From Methanomicrobiales archaeon (GTDB taxonomy: Archaea > Halobacteriota > Methanomicrobia > Methanomicrobiales > JACTUA01): 11,913 nt of DNA. The DNA is taken from contig JAJRCO010000061.1 in the NCBI GenBank assembly GCA_028678905.1, positions 1 through 11,913 of the forward strand, given 5' to 3'. The position numbers and the translations under genes were made by a program. The notes under the pieces are model-generated. The model had not been told where the DNA came from. It saw only the letters and a program-made list of their open reading frames with translations, and searched no databases. Positions 1 to 6,213 of this stretch are shown one piece after another; the first letter of the stretch is position 1; every line of letters begins with the position of its first letter.

Positions 1-97
1 CAAAAATAGTCGTCGGGGGTCGCTCTTCACAAATTTATCAGAAAAGGAACACCCGGAGGGTCTCACCTACCAAATATTTCCTGTGAATAAGAAGCAA

Positions 98-412
98 TCA
101 GTCCTGAGGCTCTTCTTTTTCCAGCATCAGGGATCCATAGATGATCTTTTCCAGCACCTGGCCCACATACTTCAGATTCTGGGCTTCTTCCATGTTTTCA
201 TTGCGGTGGATATCGGCATACACCTGCAGACGCAACAGCGCAAACCGGAGATAGTCTAGCGACTCTTCGTCCAGGACGGCGGCTTCCCGGTAGATTGGTT
301 CAAGGAGATCGGGAAAGCTTTCGATATCCTCCAGAATGGCCATAATGGATGCAAAAATACCTAGGGAGGTCTCCTGCTTTCCCTGCAGGATATTCTCGTA
401 TTCCGCTTTCAT
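98..412 (-). CDS. small acidic helical protein of unknown function, coupled to mrp
   Basis: A 104-residue soluble protein that I do not recognise. It is rich in Glu, Asp, Leu and Ile, contains no Cys, and has no obvious signal peptide or membrane segment. The pattern suggests three or four amphipathic helices, for example residues 15-45, 50-70 and 75-98. The reading frame is real because its ATG overlaps the stop of the upstream Mrp/Nbp35 gene in an ATGA arrangement (positions 412-409), which indicates translational coupling. I see no separate Shine-Dalgarno sequence. The coupling suggests a role alongside the Fe-S carrier ATPase, perhaps as an accessory or adaptor, but no motif supports any specific function. 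Its own lack of cysteines argues against direct Fe-S binding. Confidence 0.75.
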   Translation of the reverse strand: MKAEYENILQGKQETSLGIFASIMAILEDIESFPDLLEPIYREAAVLDEESLDYLRFALLRLQVYADIHRNENMEEAQNLKYVGQVLEKIIYGSLMLEKEEPQD

Positions 413-1296
413 GTTTTTATGACCCTGACCAGTGCTTCCATGATCCTGTCCACACTCTCCCAGGTGGCGCTCCGTTGTCCGGTGCGGATGAGGAAAGGCT
501 TTCCTTCGTCACCCGCTTTGCGCATCTCCGGGTCAAGGGGTATGCTTCCCAGGAAGGGGACCTTCAGCTCTTCGGCTGCCTTCTTTCCGCCCCCACGTCC
601 GAACAGATCGATCTCTCCACCGCAATGGGGACAGGTCATACCGCTCATGTTCTCGATGATCCCCAGAACCGGAATCTCCATCATCTCCACGAACCGTACC
701 GCTTTCCGCGAATCGAGGGTGGCCACATCCTGGGGCGTTGTCACCACCACTGCACCCCGGACATTGGGTGCGATTTGGGCGATAGCCAGAGCCTCGTCCC
801 CGGTTCCCGGGGGAAGATCCACTACCAAGAAATCCAGCTGACCCCAGTTTACTTCATCCAGGAACTGCTGGATTGCGGTCAGCTTCATCGGTCCCCGCCA
901 GACTACCGGGGTGTCTTTTTCCGGCAGCAGGAGTGCGATTGAGATGGCACTCATAGTTCCGCTGATACGAATGGGTTCGATGAGGGTGCCCATGGTGGTC
1001 AGTTTCTGATCCTCGATACCGAGCATCTTGGGAATATTGGGTCCGTGCATGTCCAGATCGAGGAGGCCAACCTGGTACCCGTGGGTGGAGAGGGCATAGG
1101 CGAGGTTTACGGAGACAGTGCTCTTACCCACCCCCCCTTTCCCACTCAGGACCAGGATCACGTGCTGGACATCGATGTGTGATTTTCTAGGAAGATGGGA
1201 AGCTGGTTTCGGGGGGGCCTGACTTGAAGCACACCCCGCACAGTCTCCCGAGCATATCTGTTCTTTCTGTGGTTGTTTTGTCATTGTACCATCCAT
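409..1296 (-). CDS. Mrp/Nbp35-family P-loop ATPase, iron-sulfur cluster carrier
   Basis: A cytoplasmic ATPase of 295 residues. Homologues (ApbC/Mrp, Nbp35, Ind1) bind a labile [4Fe-4S] cluster between two subunits and pass it to apo-proteins. The deviant Walker A motif SGKGGVGKST is at residues 51-60, and the Walker B/switch region VVDLPPGTGD is at 158-167. The C-terminal CPHC motif at 222-225 is the bridging cluster site. A short N-terminal Cys cluster (C15, C19, C22) resembles that of archaeal Nbp35-like members. Length and motif order are normal and complete. The start at 1296 is the most upstream ATG; residue M5 (ATG at 1284) is an equally credible start. The gene follows trmO after a 54-nt gap containing a possible box A, and its stop overlaps the start of the next small gene. 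The family call is firm; the client proteins are unknown. Confidence 0.93.
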   Translation of the reverse strand: MDGTMTKQPQKEQICSGDCAGCASSQAPPKPASHLPRKSHIDVQHVILVLSGKGGVGKSTVSVNLAYALSTHGYQVGLLDLDMHGPNIPKMLGIEDQKLTTMGTLIEPIRISGTMSAISIALLLPEKDTPVVWRGPMKLTAIQQFLDEVNWGQLDFLVVDLPPGTGDEALAIAQIAPNVRGAVVVTTPQDVATLDSRKAVRFVEMMEIPVLGIIENMSGMTCPHCGGEIDLFGRGGGKKAAEELKVPFLGSIPLDPEMRKAGDEGKPFLIRTGQRSATWESVDRIMEALVRVIKT

Positions 1297-1330
1297 AGAT
1301 AAGGAAAGATACAGTACTGTGGAGGTTAAA

Positions 1331-1340
1331 AAATTTAAAA
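1331..1340 (-). promoter_or_regulatory. possible box A (TATA) for mrp, or T-rich end of trmO transcript
   Basis: Read on the minus strand this is TTTTAAATTT, followed by more T. It lies 35-44 nt upstream of the ATG at 1296, which would give a leader of roughly 12 nt. The same T-rich stretch follows the trmO stop closely and could instead terminate trmO, because archaeal transcription ends on oligo-T. The sequence alone does not decide between these. Confidence 0.4.
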
Positions 1341-1350
1341 GCTATAGATA

Positions 1351-1794
1351 TCAACAATCGATCGTTTTTTCGTCATCCACGCAATCGATTCCCCGTGAGT
1401 AGGGCTTGAGATCCACCAGCGGGGTCCCGTCCACTGCATCGAGCCACTGCACCCGGATGCGGTTTCCGGTCTTTTCCACCACCCGGACCAGGGACAGCCC
1501 CAGAGGGTTGGGACGCGCCGGAGACCGGGTGCAGAACACCCCCCGCTCTTCCGTTTCTCCGGGGGGAATAACCCTCAGGAGATCCCGCTCGGCCTGGTCA
1601 GCCCACCACAGGACGTGCAAGTACCGGCAGCGTTCCATTCCATCCAGTCCCGCGGCGAATTCGGGGAACACCTCCACCTCGCTCATGGCTGACGACGACC
1701 GCCCCTGACGGGGTGCCTCCGCCCTTTTATGATACGGTGCGTGAATTACCCCGATCTGACACATCCGCATCTCTGGCCTGTAGTCTCCCATCAT
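1351..1794 (-). CDS. trmO: TrmO (TsaA/UPF0066) tRNA m6t6A37 methyltransferase
   Basis: A 147-residue member of the TsaA-like/UPF0066 family. Characterised members use S-adenosylmethionine to N6-methylate t6A at position 37 of tRNA-Thr. The diagnostic blocks are all present: IGVIHAPY at residues 14-21, APRQGR at 27-32, the highly conserved TRSPARPNPLGLS at 89-101, and DGTPLVDLKPY at 122-132. It is a single-domain archaeal-length protein without the C-terminal extension of enterobacterial TrmO. The start at 1794 is supported by a box A centred about 25 nt upstream, as expected of a leaderless transcript; M2 at 1791 or M9/M11 are possible alternatives. The C-terminal tail after the core carries two Cys (138 and 147) and is not a feature I associate with the family. 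The substrate is inferred from the family. Confidence 0.9.
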   Translation of the reverse strand: MMGDYRPEMRMCQIGVIHAPYHKRAEAPRQGRSSSAMSEVEVFPEFAAGLDGMERCRYLHVLWWADQAERDLLRVIPPGETEERGVFCTRSPARPNPLGLSLVRVVEKTGNRIRVQWLDAVDGTPLVDLKPYSRGIDCVDDEKTIDC

Positions 1795-1814
1795 TTTCTG
1801 AGAATGGGATCCGA

Positions 1815-1824
1815 CCTTTTATAG
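1815..1824 (-). promoter_or_regulatory. box A (TATA) for leaderless trmO
   Basis: On the minus strand CTATAAAAGG lies 21-30 nt upstream of the trmO ATG at 1794. This spacing places transcription initiation at or next to the start codon, and no Shine-Dalgarno sequence is visible. Confidence 0.6.
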
Positions 1825-1879
1825 ATGTCCACTTTGCTCCGCAAGAAAAAATCAGTTCCGGGCCACACGGAACGTTTCA

Positions 1880-1888
1880 TTTAAAATA
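1880..1888 (+). promoter_or_regulatory. box A (TATA) for the PEBP gene
   Basis: TTTAAAATA lies 25-33 nt upstream of the ATG at 1913. The spacing fits a transcript starting at or within a few nucleotides of the start codon. It is divergent from the trmO promoter in the same 118-nt spacer. Confidence 0.6.
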
Positions 1889-1912
1889 GAAGAGAGACAG
1901 GAAAGTCTCCTG

Positions 1913-2377
1913 ATGGACATACAGAAACTGATCCTGCAACTTCCCTGGACGGAACTGCCTCCCCGTTATACCTGTGACGGAGGCGATATCTCGCCCCCTC
2001 TCCGAATCGAAGGTCTTCTTGGCGAGGTGCATTCGCTGGCTGTGATGGTGTACCATCCCCATGAGACCGGTTGCTGCTCGTTCTGTGCCTGGATCATCTG
2101 GAACGTCCCACCTCTGGGTTTCATCAGAGAAGGAATTCCCCCGGGAAACGAGGTAACCTCTCCCATCCAGGGCAGCCAGGGGCGAAATGACTACGGAAAG
2201 ATTGGGTACAGTGGACCCTGTCCTTCCGCAGGAACCAGCCATCGGGTCAACTACAAGATATACGGACTGGATACTCATCTATCCCTGCCAGGAGGGTCCA
2301 ACCAGCACGCATTGATCCAGGCGATGCGGGGGCACGTGCTCCAGTTCGGGGAAACGTTTGCCATGTACACGCGGTAA
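1913..2377 (+). CDS. YbhB/YbcL-type PEBP family protein with altered ligand pocket
   Basis: A 154-residue phosphatidylethanolamine-binding-protein (Raf-kinase-inhibitor-like) fold protein of the prokaryotic YbhB/YbcL type; physiological roles are poorly defined. Family landmarks are YTCDGGDISPPL (residues 19-30), the WNVPP strand (63-67), GYSGPCPSAGTSHR (98-111) and IYGLD (116-120). Two normally conserved anion-pocket elements are changed. The usual DPDAP is HPHET at 48-52, and the His-Trp pair after it is Ala-Trp (A59, W60). This leaves an intact fold signature with an unusual binding site. Four Cys (54, 55, 58, 103) are also present. There is no signal peptide, so it is probably cytoplasmic. 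The start at 1913 is supported by the box A spacing. It stands alone between divergent trmO and the downstream regulator. Confidence 0.88.
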   Translation: MDIQKLILQLPWTELPPRYTCDGGDISPPLRIEGLLGEVHSLAVMVYHPHETGCCSFCAWIIWNVPPLGFIREGIPPGNEVTSPIQGSQGRNDYGKIGYSGPCPSAGTSHRVNYKIYGLDTHLSLPGGSNQHALIQAMRGHVLQFGETFAMYTR

Positions 2378-2434
2378 GATAAATCTCACCTTCCAGGAAG
2401 AACCTATAAATGCGCCTGAAATCTCCGGAACAAT

Positions 2435-2451
2435 AAAAAGACAGTCTTTTT
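2435..2451. repeat. 17-nt perfect inverted repeat upstream of PAS regulator
   Basis: AAAAAGAC and GTCTTTTT flank a single A. It lies 58 nt after the PEBP stop and 65 nt before the favoured start of the regulator. It could be the oligo-U end of the PEBP transcript or an operator overlapping a TATA-like AATAAAAAG (2432-2440). A second TATA-like element, CTATAAAT, is at 2404-2411. Confidence 0.5.
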
Positions 2452-2515
2452 GTCACTGCATGGCAGCTCCGCCGTGCATATGTTCATATGTCGCCCCCTC
2501 CACCGTTCTCATAAC

Positions 2516-4756
2516 ATGTACGAACCTGACCATATTCTGGATCAGGACAAAATCACCAAGATCAAAAATCTCCTTAAATTCCGACCCAAAGGTCTTACTA
2601 TCTCCGACATCTCCCAGCAGCTGAAGATGAACAGAAATTCGGTGGCGAAGTACCTGGAGATCCTGCTCATCTCCGGACATGTCGAAATGCGATCATTTGG
2701 TGCTGCAAAGGTTTTTTTCATTTCCAACCGGATACCCATCTCTGCCCTGCTCAGTTTTTCCTCTGATCATATCCTGGTGCTGGACAACAATCTCCGCATA
2801 CTCCAGATCAACGACAATTTTCTTACATTCCTGAACATAGAAAAAGACGCCCTGGTGGGGAAAAATTTCCAGGAACCCGCTCTCTCTTTCCTGCAAGAGC
2901 TGCCTTTTCAGGCAATTCTCAAGAAAAAGCCGGAAGAGCGGGAGCTTGCCGCGGAGATCTCTGTCCTAAAAAACGGAACCCGATACTATTTTTGGGTAAA
3001 AGTAATCCCGACAGTCTTTGATGATGGAGGGCAGGGGCTTACAGTGATCCTCGAAGATATTACCCGTCAGAGAAAAGCGCAACAGGAGCTCATAGAGAGC
3101 CAGGAGAAGTTCAAGAGTATGATCGAACTCTCCCCCTTTCCGATCTCTATTATCAATCCACAGGGGATCTATCAGTATCTGAATAAAAAATTCGTAAAAA
3201 TCTTCGGCTATTCACTCGCGGATATTCCCACTGGCAGGGATTGGTTCCGTCTCGCATTCCCTGACCTGGATATGAGAAGGACCGCGGTGAGGCGCTGGGT
3301 GGAGGATCTGGAGAGATCCCGTATCGGGGAAGTTCGTCCGCGGACGTTCAGGGTATACTGTAAAGATGGGAAATACCGGGAGGTGATCTTCCACCCGGTC
3401 ACCCTGCTGGATGGGACACAGTGCATCGTGTACGAAGACATCACCGAGAAGAAACGTGCCGAACAGGTGCAGGCGTTCCTGGCAGCTATCGTTGCATCAT
3501 CCCAGGATGCAATCATCGGGAAAGATCTGAACGGAACGATCATTAGCTGGAATTGCGGGGCGGAGCAGATGTATGGATACACTGCGCAGGAAATGCTCGG
3601 AAAATCCATAAAGGTCCTGATTCCTCCCGAAAAGATACATGAATATAACCTGATACTCGCTAAAGTCCGGAAAGGGGAAGAGACCAAAGACTTCGAGACC
3701 CAGCGGATTCGTAAAGATGGAACTATAATCGATGTGTCGGTCAGCGTATCCCCTGTCCGGGAAGAGCCCGGAACCATTATCGCCGCCTCTACTATCACCC
3801 GGGACATCACCGAGAGGAAAAGGTTCGAACAGGAGTTGCGAATAAAGGAAGCGGCGATAGCCTCGTCCGGGACGGGAATCGCCATCGCCAGGCTTGACGA
3901 TACTATCTCCTACGCGAACGAATCATTTCTCCACCTGTATGGTCTGTCATCACAGGAACTGATCGGAAAACCTGTTTCATGGCTCGCCTCCACGGGAAGA
4001 GAAGAACTGCGGTCCATTAGCACGATCATCCCGGTCATCCGAACCGAAGGTATGTGGGAGGGAGAGTCTCAACTGACCCGGGAGGGACGGGTGATGGATT
4101 TCCATGTAAGTGGTAACCTGGTGCGGGATGAAACGGGGAACCCTTTGGGCATGATCGCCACCGTTATCGATCTGACCCACCTGAAGAAGATCGAAAAGGA
4201 ACTCAACCTTAACAAGCAGAAACTCCAGGAAGTGATCGATTTCCTGCCCGATCCGACTTTTGTGATAGATAACGACAAAAAAGTTATCGGCTGGAACCAG
4301 GCCATGGAAGAGCTAACCGGGGTGGCGGCCTCAGAAATGATCGGGAAGGGAGATTATACCTATGCGACTCCCTTTTATGGCAATTCCAGGCCGCTCCTGG
4401 TAGACCTGATCGATAAATCCGAGGAGGAAATCCAGAAGGACTATCCGGAAGCGCACAAAGTAAAAGACAGCGTGTTCACTCAGGTATATGTCCCCCAGCT
4501 TAGTCACGGGCAGGGAGCCTATGTCTGGGCGAAAGCATCCCCCCTCTACGATCAGGAGGGACGACCCATCGGTGCAATCGAGACCATCCGTGATATCTCT
4601 GACTGGAAGCGTGCGGAAGAATCACTCAAGAAAGCCCATGCTCGGCTGGAGTCACAAATTGAAGAGAGAATCCAGGATCTCCGGAAAGAGAACGGGATAC
4701 TGCACGAGGAGCTCGAGCGCTACCGGCGCCTGGTGAATGGAAAGCATCGAAACTAG
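2516..4756 (+). CDS. winged-helix plus multi-PAS sensory regulator, no kinase domain
   Basis: A 746-residue cytoplasmic signalling protein, numbered from the ATG at 2516. An N-terminal helix-turn-helix region (about residues 10-75: GLTISDISQQLKMNRNSVAK, then a wing) is followed by five PAS-type modules, roughly 80-190, 195-312, 318-438, 445-560 and 572-702. Most end in the PAC-like D-I-T/D-I-S plus charged-helix signature (EDITRQRKA, EDITEKKRA, RDITERKRF, RDISDWKRAEE). A charged coiled coil fills the C-terminus (about 705-742). There is no His-kinase H-box, HATPase, GGDEF or receiver domain. It therefore resembles the HTH-PAS proteins of Methanomicrobiales, which may act as one-component DNA-binding sensors. 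No membrane segments are seen, and ligands are unknown. The frame is open upstream to a TTG at 2450 and an ATG at 2480. I prefer 2516 because the protein MYEPDHILDQDKI begins as I recall related proteins begin. Confidence 0.9.
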   Translation: MYEPDHILDQDKITKIKNLLKFRPKGLTISDISQQLKMNRNSVAKYLEILLISGHVEMRSFGAAKVFFISNRIPISALLSFSSDHILVLDNNLRILQINDNFLTFLNIEKDALVGKNFQEPALSFLQELPFQAILKKKPEERELAAEISVLKNGTRYYFWVKVIPTVFDDGGQGLTVILEDITRQRKAQQELIESQEKFKSMIELSPFPISIINPQGIYQYLNKKFVKIFGYSLADIPTGRDWFRLAFPDLDMRRTAVRRWVEDLERSRIGEVRPRTFRVYCKDGKYREVIFHPVTLLDGTQCIVYEDITEKKRAEQVQAFLAAIVASSQDAIIGKDLNGTIISWNCGAEQMYGYTAQEMLGKSIKVLIPPEKIHEYNLILAKVRKGEETKDFETQRIRKDGTIIDVSVSVSPVREEPGTIIAASTITRDITERKRFEQELRIKEAAIASSGTGIAIARLDDTISYANESFLHLYGLSSQELIGKPVSWLASTGREELRSISTIIPVIRTEGMWEGESQLTREGRVMDFHVSGNLVRDETGNPLGMIATVIDLTHLKKIEKELNLNKQKLQEVIDFLPDPTFVIDNDKKVIGWNQAMEELTGVAASEMIGKGDYTYATPFYGNSRPLLVDLIDKSEEEIQKDYPEAHKVKDSVFTQVYVPQLSHGQGAYVWAKASPLYDQEGRPIGAIETIRDISDWKRAEESLKKAHARLESQIEERIQDLRKENGILHEELERYRRLVNGKHRN

Positions 4757-4783
4757 GGTCACTGTTTGCTCACCGTTCGGTAG

Positions 4784-4801
4784 ATCCATTCCCCTATGGA
4801 T
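4784..4801 (+). terminator. weak hairpin after the PAS regulator
   Basis: ATCCAT and ATGGAT form a 6-bp stem around a 6-nt loop, 28 nt after the stop of the regulator, followed by a short T-containing stretch. It is a possible transcript end between convergent genes; the evidence is weak. Confidence 0.25.
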
Positions 4802-4804
4802 ACC

Positions 4805-5298
4805 TTAATTTCTTGCAGTTGGCAAGGGTGATCTTTGACCGGATCGCGTCACCAAAGAGCTGAAATTCCCGTACAATCTGAAAAAAGTATTGGATGCGTG
4901 GCCGTGCAGAGATGCTACTTTTTTTGGTGCAGAGATCTACCCGTGCTTCCTCGGGGCAATTCTCCAACAGTAGTTGTCGCCATCACAAGCCTGTGTGAGT
5001 GCCTCTGTAGCACGTGCATTTCCTCTTCCCACCTTCCCCAGGGCTCCGGCTACCGCAAACCGGACATCCTGGTCTCCTTCTTTTCAGAGCTTCGATTTTG
5101 GTGTTCGATACAGCAGGAATCACCAATATGTCCAAGGGCATCTGCCGCAACATAGCGGACCCATTTATCCGGGTCCTTCAGGGCATGGATGAGATAATCG
5201 ACCGCCGGTTTTCCCATCCCTTCAAGAGCTTCCGCATTCCCCCGCCTATTAGGTTTGCTTTCGTCGTTTTGTTCCATTCCCCCCCCCGACTTTGTTCA
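4805..5298 (-). pseudogene. HEAT-repeat protein gene, frameshifted remnant
   Basis: The minus strand encodes HEAT/PBS-lyase-like repeats split across reading frames. From the ATG at 5277 the first 50 or so codons include AVDYLIHALKDPDKWVRYVA followed by ADALGHIGD, a clear HEAT unit. The frame then degenerates and stops near 5050. A second unit continues in another frame at about 5074-4945 (EGDQDVRFAVAGALGKVGRG, then NARATEALTQAC and DGDNYC), ending at a TAG at 4939-4937. Beyond it, the same frame reads ISAPKKVASL, as a third repeat would, and runs to a TAA at 4807-4805. At least two indels are needed to restore one frame. Nine consecutive G lie directly before the ATG; eight would join an in-frame ATG at 5298. 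HEAT proteins scaffold other proteins. Sequencing error is the alternative explanation. Confidence 0.7.
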
Positions 5299-5320
5299 TG
5301 AGGGCGCAGTACGAGATCTA

Positions 5321-5346
5321 TGGCAAAAAATAATGAATATTTGCCA
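5321..5346. repeat. inverted repeat TGGCAAA/TTTGCCA in divergent promoter region
   Basis: Perfect 7-bp arms, TGGCAAA (5321-5327) and TTTGCCA (5340-5346), are separated by 12 AT-rich nt. The spacer contains a TATA-like stretch about 28-40 nt upstream of the possible HEAT-gene ATG at 5298. The layout fits an operator, but no cognate regulator is identifiable. Confidence 0.4.
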
Positions 5347-5386
5347 ACCAAATATGCATGGCACAGCTGCTAGGCATCAGATTTGC

Positions 5387-5413
5387 ATTTTGAGAATTCC
5401 CTGAACTCAAAAT
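5387..5413. repeat. inverted repeat ATTTTGAG/CTCAAAAT
   Basis: Perfect 8-bp arms at 5387-5394 and 5406-5413 flank an 11-nt loop. It sits between the divergent HEAT remnant and the arsC-like gene, in a 199-nt AT-rich spacer (5299-5497) with no gene. It could be an operator or an RNA hairpin. Confidence 0.4.
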
Positions 5414-5485
5414 TATGAAATACGTTATTTACAATTAAAAGATGGATTGATACCGCATCATTAATATCTCTCCATCGTATGGTAC

Positions 5486-5490
5486 AGGAG
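5486..5490 (+). promoter_or_regulatory. Shine-Dalgarno AGGAG deciding a TTG start
   Basis: AGGAG followed by a 7-nt spacer precedes TTG at 5498, the only start that keeps the complete N-terminal strand of the phosphatase-like domain. A TATA-like ATTAAAA near 5433-5440 would give a leader containing this site. Confidence 0.55.
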
Positions 5491-5497
5491 AAATTTC

Positions 5498-5924
5498 TTG
5501 GCACGCAGACGGGTGCTTTTTATCTGCAACCACAACGCGGGGCGATCCCAGATGGCGGAAGGATACCCGAAGGCACGCCATGGCGACCGTTTTGAGAGAT
5601 TCAGTGCCGGGACCCGGGCTTCGAAAGTGAGCCGGTTCACCGTGGAGGCGATGAGAGAGATCGGCTTCGACATATCTTCCCAGGCCATCGAAATCCCTGG
5701 ATACATTCTATGGGATAGAGATGGACATCGCGGTGACCCTCTGTCAGGAGGAAAAAGGAGTCTATCCTGTTTTCCGTGGGCGAAAAAAACGGTGCATATT
5801 CCAGTTTGAGGATCCTGGCAACTACGCCGGAGATGAAAAGGCGACACGGGCCCGCTTTTATCTTCTGAGGGACGAGATAACGCACTGGATCGACGAATTT
5901 TTTGGAGAGCAGAATTCCGGATAA
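5498..5924 (+). pseudogene. ArsC-type/low-molecular-weight phosphatase-like gene, frameshifted
   Basis: This is a thioredoxin-type arsenate reductase/low-molecular-weight tyrosine phosphatase fold gene in broken frames. The N-terminal part is intact: VLFICNHNAGRSQMAEGY holds the CX5R phosphate loop, followed by FSAGTRAS and REIGFDIS. Near 5681-5692 the frame shifts: the expected SKSLD-FYG-EMDIAVTLC continues one frame over, as if one base had been added. Near 5765 the homologous FPWAKKTVHIP lies back in the first frame. Near 5797-5803 it shifts again to FEDPGNYAGDE and RDEITHWIDEFFG, ending at 5924. Three indels are thus required for one ORF of about 140 residues, the family size. A truncated product of 103 residues (5498-5809) would keep the catalytic loop but lose the Asp-containing EDP segment. 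Either a decaying gene or a poor-quality sequence patch. Confidence 0.75.
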
Positions 5925-6206
5925 ATGTTCCCCGAATCCGGGATGAATACGGGAGAATCCTTATCAGCGATGGCTCTGGAATCTTGGTTCATTCCCTGCC
6001 CGATTCCGGTTGATCCGGCTGTGCCGAATGTCGTCTCCCCATCCGTTCCTGCCTGCCGAAACATTTGATACAGATTCCGGGCTCAAACCCGAAATGCCGT
6101 CCAGAACCGGTATTTAGTCAAAAGAAGAGGTGAGGGGGCTTTCCTCCGGGGATCTGAACCATTCGAGTACCGGTGATCCCTGATCGATCGGGATATTCCA
6201 TGACTG
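5925..6206. other. non-coding spacer with no recognised gene
   Basis: Between the arsC-like remnant and the 3' end of the sulfurtransferase gene I find no ORF with family-like content, no tRNA and no repeat array. One near-palindrome, ATCCC-T-GATCGATC-GGGAT, occupies 6177-6195 just beyond the sulfurtransferase terminator and could add to transcript termination. Several scattered GATTCCGG-like words recur but do not form a regular repeat. Confidence 0.5.
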
Positions 6207-6213
6207 AAAAAAA
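6207..6213 (-). terminator. oligo-T terminator abutting the sulfurtransferase stop
   Basis: On the minus strand the TAA stop (6216-6214) runs straight into seven T residues. Archaeal RNA polymerase terminates efficiently on such oligo-T tracts, so the transcript probably ends here. Confidence 0.55.

Noticed and set aside
1..97. Possible gene or terminator at the left edge
   Set aside because: No frame with recognisable content; only a few short T-rich stretches on the minus strand, too weak to call a terminator.
349..942. Plus-strand open frames of 197 and 140 residues over the mrp gene
   Set aside because: They lie antisense to a gene with complete P-loop and CPHC motifs, and their translations show no family-like content.
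2450..2515. Upstream TTG (2450) or ATG (2480) as start of the PAS regulator
   Set aside because: The added 12-22 residues are Cys/His-rich and unlike the beginning of related proteins as I recall them; a start at 2516 gives a typical N-terminus. ATG 2480 remains possible.
3208..3885. Minus-strand open frame of 225 residues inside the PAS regulator
   Set aside because: It is antisense to well-formed PAS modules and low in recognisable sequence; a shadow frame.
5925..6213. Possible tRNA or small RNA gene in the gap, prompted by a TTCGAGTACC-like stretch near 6163
   Set aside because: No cloverleaf arms or acceptor pairing can be assembled around it.
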